This document shows, in pieces, positions 1 through 8,620 of a DNA stretch of 8,701 nucleotides (positions within the stretch are counted from its first letter, which is position 1; each line of letters opens with the position of its first letter). The position numbers and the translations under genes were made by a program. Under the pieces are notes generated by a model. That model ran no database searches. It saw only the letters and a program-made list of their open reading frames with translations, and was not told the DNA's origin. Source of the stretch: Pseudonocardiaceae bacterium (GTDB lineage Bacteria; Actinomycetota; Actinomycetes; Mycobacteriales; Pseudonocardiaceae); assembly GCA_025937115.1 (NCBI GenBank), contig JAICSB010000119.1, positions 1 to 8,701 of the forward strand, in the 5' to 3' direction.

Positions 1-1
1 C

Positions 2-652
2 GATCACTACCGGATGCACGTTACCGAGAAGCTCGCCCGCGTCGAACGGTATGACCAGAAGGCCGTTCATTACGACGTCGAGCTGTTCCACGAACGCAAT
101 CCCCGGCAGTCCAAGAGCTGCCAGCGGGTCGAGATCACTGGTCGGTGCCGCGGGCAGGTAGTCCGCGCAGAGGCGTGTGGAGCCGACTTCTACGCCGCCC
201 TGGATGCCGCGGTGAGCAAGCTGGACAACCGGCTGCGCCGAGTCGCAGACCGCCGCAAGGTGCACTACGGACGCCGCCACCCCACCTCCGTCGCCGAGGC
301 CACCGCGCCGTTGGCGGCCACCCTCACCTCCGATATCGATGCTGCCGTCGAGACGAACGGCCACCGGACGGGGCTGCTTGACCCACCCGAACCGGAACTT
401 GACTACGAGTTGCCCACCCAGCGGGCCGAATCACCGATTCTCCAGTCACCGGATGGCCGGGATGCGCAAGGACCGGGGCGCATCGTCCGGCGCAAGCGGC
501 ACTCCGCCACACCCATGACCGTCGACGATGCGCTTTACGAGATGGAACTCGTGGGCCACGATTTCTACCTGTTCGCCGACGCCACGTCAGGACTGCCCAG
601 CGTGGTGTACCGCCGGCACGGCTTCGACTATGGCGTGATCCAGCTCGTCTGA
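2..652 (+). CDS. hpf: Ribosome hibernation promoting factor, long form (5' end outside window)
   Basis: Long-form HPF binds the 30S decoding region and dimerises ribosomes into inactive 100S particles in stationary phase or stress; it acts in the cytoplasm on ribosomes. The frame is already open at base 2 (Asp-His-Tyr-Arg before the first visible Met at base 14), and those residues fit the S30AE domain, so the true start lies upstream of the window. The visible part is 216 residues: the rest of the S30AE (sigma-54 modulation) domain to about base 280, a variable acidic and Pro-rich linker to about base 480, then the C-terminal dimerisation domain (bases 482-649) with the characteristic KRH..PMTVDDAL.EMEL.GHDFYLF and VVYRR...DYGVI pattern. 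It lies upstream of secA on the same strand, as in mycobacteria. A large hairpin starts 19 bases after the stop, so secA probably has its own transcript. Family assignment is very secure; only the N-terminus is missing. Confidence 0.95.
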   Translation, partial: DHYRMHVTEKLARVERYDQKAVHYDVELFHERNPRQSKSCQRVEITGRCRGQVVRAEACGADFYAALDAAVSKLDNRLRRVADRRKVHYGRRHPTSVAEATAPLAATLTSDIDAAVETNGHRTGLLDPPEPELDYELPTQRAESPILQSPDGRDAQGPGRIVRRKRHSATPMTVDDALYEMELVGHDFYLFADATSGLPSVVYRRHGFDYGVIQLV

Positions 653-670
653 CGCGGCCCTACCTTTAAA

Positions 671-737
671 CATGATCGCCGTCTGGGGGCGTGACACGAC
701 ATCTCGTGTCGCTCAGGGCACCCAGACGGCGATCATG
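671..737. repeat. Nested palindrome in the hpf-secA gap
   Basis: Seen directly: a perfect 17-base inverted repeat, 671-687 against 721-737 (arm CATGATCGCCGTCTGGG), enclosing a second perfect 7-base inverted repeat, 693-699 against 704-710, with the four-base loop CATC. The whole would fold as one long hairpin in RNA or a cruciform in DNA. It begins 19 bases after the hpf stop, so it could end hpf transcription, but there is no following T-run and the outer-plus-inner design is larger than a usual terminator. A dispersed palindromic (REP- or MITE-like) element is the main alternative. Confidence 0.8.
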
Positions 738-741
738 GCAT

Positions 742-771
742 TTGAGTGCGTAGCTGACCTGCGCTGATACC
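742..771 (+). promoter_or_regulatory. Possible secA promoter
   Basis: TTGAGT (742-747) followed after 18 bases by GATACC (766-771) resembles a housekeeping actinobacterial -35/-10 pair and sits just after the palindrome, about 130 bases before the secA GTG. A second possible -10, TACGAT, occurs at 791-796 without an obvious -35. The remaining part of the 247-base gap (653-899) shows no other gene; the open frame running from 795 into secA looks fortuitous. Position and motif match are the only support. Confidence 0.3.
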
Positions 772-899
772 GTCGTGGCCGGGCTGGGCATACGATGGCC
801 CGCAGACCGGCGGCGCTGGCGTGCCATGCGGTACGCCACGCACCGCCCGCCGCCGACCCGCCCTCCAACGGGTGCCCCGATACGAGTGAGGTCTCCACG

Positions 900-3752
<2,853 letters not shown>

Positions 3753-3761
3753 GCCGGGCCG

Positions 3762-3788
3762 GCACTGAGCGCGCTGCGCGCGCAGTGC
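3762..3788 (+). terminator. Intrinsic terminator after secA
   Basis: Ten bases after the secA TGA is a GC-rich hairpin: GCACTG (3762-3767) pairs with CAGTGC (3783-3788), then after one A/G mismatch GCGCG (3769-3773) pairs with CGCGC (3777-3781), leaving a CTG loop. There is no T-run, which is common for actinobacterial terminators. It serves the plus strand by position, although a hairpin is symmetrical. Confidence 0.65.
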
Positions 3789-3798
3789 GCTGCGCCCT

Positions 3799-3856
3799 CC
3801 GAACTCCACCGCAGAGCTGTCGAGCGGCGGCCGAATAGCTCTGATGTGGAGTTCGG
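3799..3856 (-). terminator. Imperfect long hairpin, probable terminator of the minus-strand gene
   Basis: CCGAACTCCAC (3799-3809) pairs with GTGGAGTTCGG (3846-3856), and in the same register, after a two-base internal mismatch, CAGAGCT (3812-3818) pairs with AGCTCTG (3837-3843), leaving a loop of roughly 16-18 bases. It lies 13 bases beyond the stop codon of the Rv3235-like gene in that gene's direction. Together with the secA hairpin it fills the 116-base convergent gap, so each facing gene appears to have its own hairpin. Confidence 0.6.
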
Positions 3857-3868
3857 GAACGGGAGGGC

Positions 3869-4339
3869 TCACTTTCGGCGTGCTTTCAGGTCTCCAGTGG
3901 TGAGGCGCATCTGCAGCGCCGTGCACTGCCAACGACTGCCGTGTTTGTCGAAGCGGGCGGCTAGCGCCCGAACGCCGGTGGTCAGCGTCACCAGCGCGAC
4001 CGCCTCCAGTGCGCCGCCCGCCTGGTGCTGGGCGAGCACTCTGCGCATTCGTGGTTTCAGATGGCCGGCGGTCACCTGCAGCGATACCAAGTAGGTCAGC
4101 AGATCAGGATCCAGCACCGCGGACAGCTGTCGCGCCGGACGCCGGCCGCCGAGGATCTCCACCGCGGCCCGCAGTACCCGTTCAGCCAGGACGGCCGCGG
4201 CGGGATCGGCTGCTGGCAGCGCGGTGGCTGGCGGCAGCGTGACCGTGGCCGGTATCGCGGCCGGCAGGATGTCTACCAGCCGGCGCAGCACAGGCCGCTG
4301 CGGTAGCTGGGGATATGGCTCGGCGATGCTTGCGGTCAA
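3869..4339 (-). CDS. Rv3235 family protein (DUF6459-type), function unknown
   Basis: A small basic protein with no established biochemical role. The recognisable core is GGRRPARQLSAVLDPDLLTY..., then a valine/alanine-rich strand region ending in WQCTALQM near the C-terminus; this pattern is the Rv3235 family seen near secA in actinobacteria. No signal peptide, membrane segment or catalytic motif is visible. I favour the TTG at 4339 (156 residues) because GAGGAG stands six bases ahead of it. The frame is open up to a TTG at 4471 (200 residues), but that codon lacks a ribosome binding site, and the extra 44 codons end in A or T more often (13 of 44) than the neighbouring genes and look non-coding. 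It lies downstream of the methyltransferase gene on the same strand, 219 bases away, and converges on secA. Family name moderately sure; start uncertain. Confidence 0.75.
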   Translation of the reverse strand: MTASIAEPYPQLPQRPVLRRLVDILPAAIPATVTLPPATALPAADPAAAVLAERVLRAAVEILGGRRPARQLSAVLDPDLLTYLVSLQVTAGHLKPRMRRVLAQHQAGGALEAVALVTLTTGVRALAARFDKHGSRWQCTALQMRLTTGDLKARRK

Positions 4340-4558
4340 CGAACGCTCCTCGTCTGGAACGACTACGCGAGTTGCGCGCAGTCGGTCGACGGCGGAGCCG
4401 GAGACGCCGTGTTCGGACGGTCCGCGGCGACAGTGCCGCAGACCGTGGCCACCGGGTCGGAGGAGGGGCAACGATCCGGTGGGAGGGAAGTATGCGCGAG
4501 GTAGCGGGGGGCTGTCGTCGAATGTCGCCGAACCGGGTGGGATCTGTGCGTGATCGGC
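4340..4558. other. Gap between the methyltransferase and Rv3235-like genes
   Basis: 219 bases separating two same-strand genes. On the minus strand a weak -10-like CATACT occurs at 4494-4489, with no good -35. The GAGGAG ribosome binding site for the TTG at 4339 is at the left end. The remainder holds the doubtful upstream extension of the Rv3235-like frame. I see no RNA gene, strong inverted repeat or other coding sequence. Confidence 0.4.
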
Positions 4559-5365
4559 TTACTTCGGTATTTGGCGTCGGCGGGCCCAGTCGAAGCACAC
4601 CACCGCGGCGGCGCTGGCCACGTTGAGCGACTCGACGTTGCCGGCCATCGGGATGCCGACCCAGCCGGTGAGCTGCGCGGCGACCGCTGGGGAGATGCCC
4701 GTGGTCTCGTTTCCCAGCACGTAGGCCACCTGCGGTGGGGGTGGGTCGCCGAACAGCGACTCGGCGTCCGGTGCCGAACCGGCCAGTCCGAGTACTCCGA
4801 ACCCGGCGGCGCGCAGCGTGGTGCAGGCCAGCTCGGCGGTGGCGCTACGCAGCACCGGGGCGTGAAAGGCGACCCCGGCCGAAGCCTTGATCACCAGCGG
4901 GTCGATCGCGGGCACGCCCCGGCGGGGCAGCACCACGCCGTCGATGCCTGCGGCCGTCGCGGTGCGCAGGATCATTCCCACGTTGGCCGGATTGGTGATC
5001 GCGTCGAGCACGAGGACTGCCGCCGGGCTGCGCAACGTCTGCAGCGCGCGATCCAGCGGCCGCATCCGGGGCGCCACCACGTCGGCCAGGATGCCCTGGT
5101 CGTGCCGGCCATTGCCGGCGAGCACCTTCACCCGGTGCGCTGACGCCCGCTGCACCGGCACCCGCCGGCGCGCCGCGGCGTCGAGGATCTCCTGCATGGT
5201 GTCGCCGCGGGCGTGCTCGGCCACGATCACCTTGTCGATGGACAGCGCCGGGTCGATCAGCGCCTCCAACACCGGTTTGCGGCCGTAGACGGTGATGAAG
5301 GTGTCCCGTGGGCTGGCGGCATGCTGGCCGTTCGGGGCACGGAAATGCTTGTCGGGCGAGGGCAC
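4559..5365 (-). CDS. TrmH/SpoU-family RNA 2'-O-methyltransferase (RlmB-like)
   Basis: An S-adenosylmethionine-dependent enzyme of the SPOUT class that methylates a ribose 2'-OH in rRNA or tRNA. The 268 residues show a short N-terminal substrate-binding domain (VYGRKPVLEAL from residue 26, AGNGRHDQGI at 83-92) and the trefoil-knot catalytic domain with all three motifs: motif 1 NPANVGMILR at 125-134 with N125 and R134, motif 2 LGNETTG at 217-223 with E220, and motif 3 IPMAGNVESLNVASA at 238-252. The N-terminal domain points to the RlmB type (23S rRNA Gm2251 in E. coli), but the exact target nucleotide cannot be read from sequence; TrmH or thiostrepton-resistance-type methylases are alternatives. 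The start is GTG at 5365, the only plausible one before the first conserved residues. No ribosome binding site precedes it, but a TANNNT motif stands seven bases upstream, suggesting a leaderless message. Divergent from DUF6912. Confidence 0.93.
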   Translation of the reverse strand: MPSPDKHFRAPNGQHAASPRDTFITVYGRKPVLEALIDPALSIDKVIVAEHARGDTMQEILDAAARRRVPVQRASAHRVKVLAGNGRHDQGILADVVAPRMRPLDRALQTLRSPAAVLVLDAITNPANVGMILRTATAAGIDGVVLPRRGVPAIDPLVIKASAGVAFHAPVLRSATAELACTTLRAAGFGVLGLAGSAPDAESLFGDPPPPQVAYVLGNETTGISPAVAAQLTGWVGIPMAGNVESLNVASAAAVVCFDWARRRQIPK

Positions 5366-5378
5366 AAGGTGAAGGGTA
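5366..5378 (-). promoter_or_regulatory. Possible -10 element for a leaderless methyltransferase mRNA
   Basis: On the minus strand TACCCT (5378-5373) fits the TANNNT -10 pattern, and seven bases later comes the GTG start. Transcription would then begin at or next to the start codon, a common arrangement in mycobacteria and relatives. The intervening bases contain no Shine-Dalgarno-like purine run. No clear -35 is visible. Confidence 0.4.
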
Positions 5379-5405
5379 AGCCGACGTCGACGGTGAGCGG
5401 TGATC

Positions 5406-5411
5406 TAGTCT
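5406..5411 (+). promoter_or_regulatory. Possible -10 element for the DUF6912-pruA pair
   Basis: TAGTCT fits TANNNT and would place the transcript start near 5418, giving a leader of about 26 bases that includes the purine run GAGAGGGG (5423-5430). The hexamer 17 bases upstream, GACGTC, is a poor -35. It lies in the 78-base divergent gap 5366-5443. Confidence 0.35.
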
Positions 5412-5443
5412 GGATGTCCGCAGAGAGGGGCGCTGTTTCGCCG

Positions 5444-5947
5444 ATGAGGGTCTATATCCCCGCTACGCTCTCGATGCTGCGGACGCTGGTCGACTCCGGG
5501 GAGCTGATCCCGGTCGCCGGCACGGCGTTCGCGCTCACGCCGATGCTTCGCGAGTCCTACGCCGCCGGAGACACCGAAGAGCTGGAATACGTGGCGATGA
5601 ACGAGGCGGCCCGAGCCTCGCTGCGACTGTTGGCCCCCGAGCTCGAGGATGACCCGGCCGCGCTGGCGCGCCGCGTCGTGGTGGCCGCCGACGTCGAGCG
5701 GGTGCGGTTGCGTCCCGATCTCGACGATGCCGCCGTCACGATCACCGGTTCGGTCGCGGCTTGTGCGGTAGCTGCCGTGCACGTCGACGTAGCCGAGGCG
5801 GAGGATGCGGTGCGTGCCGCGGTGGCGGTGGTCGACGCTGCCGATCTCGGTGATCCGGACGCCGAGTTCGCGCTCGGCGACGCGGAGGACCACGACATGG
5901 CCTGGTACGCCGCCCAGGAGATCGCCTTCCTGCTCGAGCTGCTGTGA
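5444..5947 (+). CDS. DUF6912 family protein, function unknown
   Basis: A 167-residue acidic protein opening MRVYIPATLSMLRTL, the signature start of the DUF6912 family found widely in actinobacteria (a homologue is probably M. tuberculosis Rv3231c; that locus tag is from memory). Other visible blocks are the FALTPMLRESY segment near residue 30, the EELEYVAMNEAARASLRLL helix, a valine-rich centre, and a C-terminal DHDMAWYAAQEIAFLLELL helix. No signal peptide, membrane span or known catalytic motif is present; it is probably a small soluble cytoplasmic protein. I choose the ATG at 5444 because the family starts there; an in-frame ATG at 5414 would add ten residues that look unlike the family. 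GAGAGGGG lies upstream, but with a long spacing of 13 bases. pruA follows after 21 bases, so the two are probably co-transcribed. The shared role, if any, is unknown. Confidence 0.85.
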   Translation: MRVYIPATLSMLRTLVDSGELIPVAGTAFALTPMLRESYAAGDTEELEYVAMNEAARASLRLLAPELEDDPAALARRVVVAADVERVRLRPDLDDAAVTITGSVAACAVAAVHVDVAEAEDAVRAAVAVVDAADLGDPDAEFALGDAEDHDMAWYAAQEIAFLLELL

Positions 5948-5968
5948 GTCTCAGACATGGAGACCTCG

Positions 5969-7588
5969 ATGGACGCGATCACGTCGCCTCCGACTCCGCG
6001 CAATGAACCGGTCCGTAGCTACCCGCCGGGAAGTCCGGCACGCGATTCACTGACCCGCACGCTTGCCGAGCTGGCCGACCAGCGCGCTGAGCTGACCATG
6101 ACTATCGGCGGTGTCCAGCGGATGGCGGGCGGGGGGCGCTTCGATGTGGTGATCCCGCACCGGCACGCCCACGTGCTGGGCACCAGCGCGCACGCCAGTG
6201 CCGTCGACGTCGCCGATGCCGTTCGCGCCGCGACGCAGGCCGTCCCGGCCTGGCGCGAGCTGTCCTTCGACGACCGTGCCGCGATACTGCTGCGCGCCGC
6301 GGACCTCGCTGCCGGCCCGTGGCGTGACCGGCTCAACGCCGCCACCATGCTCGGCCAGTCGAAGTCGGTGCAGCAGGCTGAGATCGACGCGGCCTGCGAG
6401 CTGATCGACTTCTGGCGGTTCAACGTGCACTACGGCCGCCAGATCCTGGCCCAGCAGCCGAACTCAGCACCCGGCGAGTGGAATCGTCTCGACTACCGCC
6501 CGTTGGATGGGTTCGTCACCGCGATCACCCCATTCAACTTCACCGCGATCGCCGGCAACCTGCCGACCGCGCCCGCGCTGATGGGCAACACGGTGCTGTG
6601 GAAACCCACTCCCACCCAGCAGCTCGCGGCGCACGTCACGATGCGGCTGCTGGAGGCTGCCGGGCTGCCGCCCGGGGTGATCAACCTGGTCACCGGTGAC
6701 GGCGCCGCGGTCAGCGAGGTCGCACTGGCCGATCCGAACTTCGCCGGGCTGCACTTCACCGGCTCCACTAAGACCTTCAAGGCACTCTGGCGCACTATCG
6801 CTGATCACCTGGACAGCTACCGCAGCTACCCGCGGATCGTGGGAGAGACCGGCGGCAAGGACTTCGTGGTCGCGCATTCCTCGGCCGATCTCGCCGCGGT
6901 GACGACGGCATTGGTGCGCGGCGCGTTCGAGTACCAAGGTCAGAAGTGCTCCGCAGTCTCTCGGGCGTACCTCGCCCGGTCGCTGTGGGACGGCGGCCTG
7001 CGCGAACAGCTCGCCGACACCACCCGAACCATCACTTATGGCGATGTCGCCGACCTGTCGAACTTCGGCGGTGCGGTGATCGACGCCCGGGCCTTCGCCA
7101 AGCACCGCGCCCTGCTGGCCCGGGTCGCCACCGACCCGTCGATCGAGGTCCTCGCCGGGGGTGGCTGCGACGACTCGCAAGGGTGGTTCGTGCAGCCCAC
7201 GGTGCTGCTCAGCGCCGACCCCACGAACGAGATATTCGCGACGGAGTACTTCGGGCCGATCCTCGCCGTGCACGTTTACCCCGACGCCGACTACGCCGCG
7301 ATCCTCGACGTCATCGACTCCTCCAGCCCCTATGCCCTCACCGGGGCGGTGTTCGCCACTGACCGGGAGGCAGTGCTGCGGGCTCAGACGGCGTTGCGCT
7401 TCGCCGCAGGCAACTTCTACGTCAATGACAAACCCACCGGGTCGGTCGTGGGTCGCCAACCCTTCGGCGGCTCACGCGCGTCGGGCACCAACGACAAGGC
7501 CGGCTCAGTGATCAACCTGTTGCGCTGGACCAGCCCCCGGGCGATCAAGGAGAGGTTCGACCCGCCCACCGACCTCGTGAGTGCGTAA
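5969..7588 (+). CDS. pruA: L-glutamate gamma-semialdehyde dehydrogenase (1-pyrroline-5-carboxylate dehydrogenase)
   Basis: Oxidises glutamate gamma-semialdehyde (in equilibrium with 1-pyrroline-5-carboxylate) to glutamate with NAD+, the second step of proline catabolism. The 539 residues match the stand-alone P5CDH subfamily of aldehyde dehydrogenases. Visible: ITPFNFTAIAGNLPTAPALM at 186-205, cofactor-binding WKPT with K212, FTGST at 263-267, catalytic base E293 in VGETGGKDF, nucleophile C327 in GQKCSA, and the C-terminal NDKPTGSVVGRQPFGGSRASGTNDKAG block at 487-512, which is distinctive for P5CDH. I choose the ATG at 5969: GGAG at 5959-5962 is six bases ahead, and homologues begin MDA... 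followed by NEPV..Y.PGSP; the ATG at 5957 overlaps that ribosome binding site. No proline dehydrogenase (putB) is beside it in this window. The last codons lie inside the terminator hairpin shared with rsgA. Confidence 0.96.
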   Translation: MDAITSPPTPRNEPVRSYPPGSPARDSLTRTLAELADQRAELTMTIGGVQRMAGGGRFDVVIPHRHAHVLGTSAHASAVDVADAVRAATQAVPAWRELSFDDRAAILLRAADLAAGPWRDRLNAATMLGQSKSVQQAEIDAACELIDFWRFNVHYGRQILAQQPNSAPGEWNRLDYRPLDGFVTAITPFNFTAIAGNLPTAPALMGNTVLWKPTPTQQLAAHVTMRLLEAAGLPPGVINLVTGDGAAVSEVALADPNFAGLHFTGSTKTFKALWRTIADHLDSYRSYPRIVGETGGKDFVVAHSSADLAAVTTALVRGAFEYQGQKCSAVSRAYLARSLWDGGLREQLADTTRTITYGDVADLSNFGGAVIDARAFAKHRALLARVATDPSIEVLAGGGCDDSQGWFVQPTVLLSADPTNEIFATEYFGPILAVHVYPDADYAAILDVIDSSSPYALTGAVFATDREAVLRAQTALRFAAGNFYVNDKPTGSVVGRQPFGGSRASGTNDKAGSVINLLRWTSPRAIKERFDPPTDLVSA

Positions 7589-7619
7589 CAGTGTTCTAAC
7601 ACTGTTCCGCACTCACGAG
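7574..7619. terminator. Bidirectional terminator shared by pruA and rsgA
   Basis: Bases 7574-7594 pair with 7599-7619 around the loop TCTA, with a single T/C mismatch at 7586/7607, giving a near-perfect 21-bp stem. The left arm contains the final codons of pruA and its TAA (7586-7588); the right arm contains the rsgA stop TGA (7615-7613, minus strand). The coding ends are only 24 bases apart, so one hairpin serves both convergent transcripts. There is no T-run. Confidence 0.8.
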
Positions 7620-8488
7620 CCTGCGAGCGCGGCGAGCAGCACGCGCACGGACATCGCCCGGCGGTGCGCGGCGCCGTCGAGCTCGTCCAGGGCGCACTCC
7701 GGGTCGGCGGGGGGGCCGAGGTGGGTGCAGCCTCGGGGACAGTTCTCGATCGCCGTGGCCAGGTCGGCGAAGGCGCGGACGACATCGTCGGGCGTCACGT
7801 GCGCCAGGCCGAAGGAACGGATCCCCGGGGTGTCCACCACCCACCCACCGCCGGGTAGCGGCAGCGCCACGGCGGAGCTGGAGGTGTGCCGTCCCTTACC
7901 CACTCCACTGACCACCCCGGTGGCCCGCAATGCGTCCGGCACCAGCCGGTTCACCAGCGTCGACTTGCCCACTCCGGAGTGTCCGACGAGGACCGAGACC
8001 CGACCGGCCAGCCGTGCCCGCACCGCGTCCACCCCGGTCTCCGGGGCGGTGACCAGAGCCGGGATGTCCAGCGCGGCGTAGCGCTCCAGGACCGCGTCCG
8101 GCGCGGCGAGGTCACGCTTGGTCAGGCACAACACCGGTGTTAACCCGCCGGCGAAACCCGCTACCAAGCAGCGGTCGATCAGCCCGGTCCGCGGCGGCGG
8201 GTCGGCCAGCGAGGCCACGATGAATAGCTGCTCGGCGTTGGCCACCACGATGCGCTCGTAGGCGTCGCCGTCGTCGGCGGTGCGGCGCAGTACGCTGGAC
8301 CGCTGCTCGACCCGGACGATCCTGGCCAGCCCGTCCGGTGCGCCGCTGACTTCGCCGACCAGCCCGACCTGGTCACCCACCACGATCGGGGTGCGCCCAA
8401 GCTCGCGGGCCCGCATCGCTGTCACCCGGGCGGTCGGATCGTCATCGGGCGCGCAGGTCCACCGGCCGCGGTCCACCGCCACGACCAT
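7613..8488 (-). CDS. rsgA: Ribosome small subunit-dependent GTPase RsgA (from the first canonical ATG)
   Basis: A circularly permuted GTPase that helps late 30S subunit maturation and is stimulated by the small subunit. In the 291-residue numbering from the ATG at 8488: OB-fold region about 1-100, G4 motif TKRD 123-126, P-loop GHSGVGKST 169-177, switch 1 around T202 in GKGRHTSS, G3 DTPGIRSFG 219-227, then the zinc-binding C-terminal knuckle with C250, C254, H256 and C265 in CPRGCTHLGPPADPEC. The order G4-G1-G3 is the hallmark of the family. The frame remains open and conserved-looking upstream of this ATG (see the separate entry for 8489-8620), so the real protein is probably about 335 residues. 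It lies directly behind aroA on the same strand, as in mycobacteria, and is probably translated from the aroA message. It converges on pruA. Function is secure; only the start is in doubt. Confidence 0.96.
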   Translation of the reverse strand: MVVAVDRGRWTCAPDDDPTARVTAMRARELGRTPIVVGDQVGLVGEVSGAPDGLARIVRVEQRSSVLRRTADDGDAYERIVVANAEQLFIVASLADPPPRTGLIDRCLVAGFAGGLTPVLCLTKRDLAAPDAVLERYAALDIPALVTAPETGVDAVRARLAGRVSVLVGHSGVGKSTLVNRLVPDALRATGVVSGVGKGRHTSSSAVALPLPGGGWVVDTPGIRSFGLAHVTPDDVVRAFADLATAIENCPRGCTHLGPPADPECALDELDGAAHRRAMSVRVLLAALAGS

Positions 8489-8620
8489 CGCGCTGATGGC
8501 GTCGGCATGTTCGGGGCGGCGCTTGGTTCGGGGCCGGGAACCGCGCCGCCCCGGCCGGATCCGGACGTCGGCCTCGTCGATGTCCTTACTGCGGCTGTGA
8601 CCGCCACCGGGCCGGCTCAG
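8489..8620 (-). other. rsgA: In-frame N-terminal extension of rsgA with no canonical start codon
   Basis: These 44 codons continue the rsgA frame upstream without a stop. They encode ...DEADVRIRPGRRGSRPRTKR followed by RPEHADAISA, which looks like the basic N-terminus of actinobacterial RsgA proteins as I recall them (about 330 residues in M. tuberculosis). The frame closes at TGA 8629-8627, and between that stop and the ATG at 8488 there is no in-frame ATG, GTG or TTG. The best candidate start is CTG at 8620-8618, which overlaps the aroA stop as CTGA and has GGTGAT (8631-8626), complementary to the 16S rRNA 3' end, five bases ahead. A GTG at 8607 is out of frame. Confidence 0.65.

Noticed and set aside
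795..899. In-frame N-terminal extension of secA from ATG 795
   Set aside because: The 35 extra residues do not resemble SecA, whose family start matches the GTG at 900 with GAGG ahead of it; bases 791-796 look more like a -10 element.
6464..7459. 331-codon open frame antisense to pruA
   Set aside because: It lies wholly within a clear P5CDH gene; the long antisense frame is explained by GC-biased wobble positions.
8422..8607. 61-codon frame starting at GTG 8607 on the minus strand
   Set aside because: It overlaps rsgA in another frame, and its Arg/Pro/Gly-rich translation is shadow-like. It matters only as a possible start if a one-base sequence error exists.
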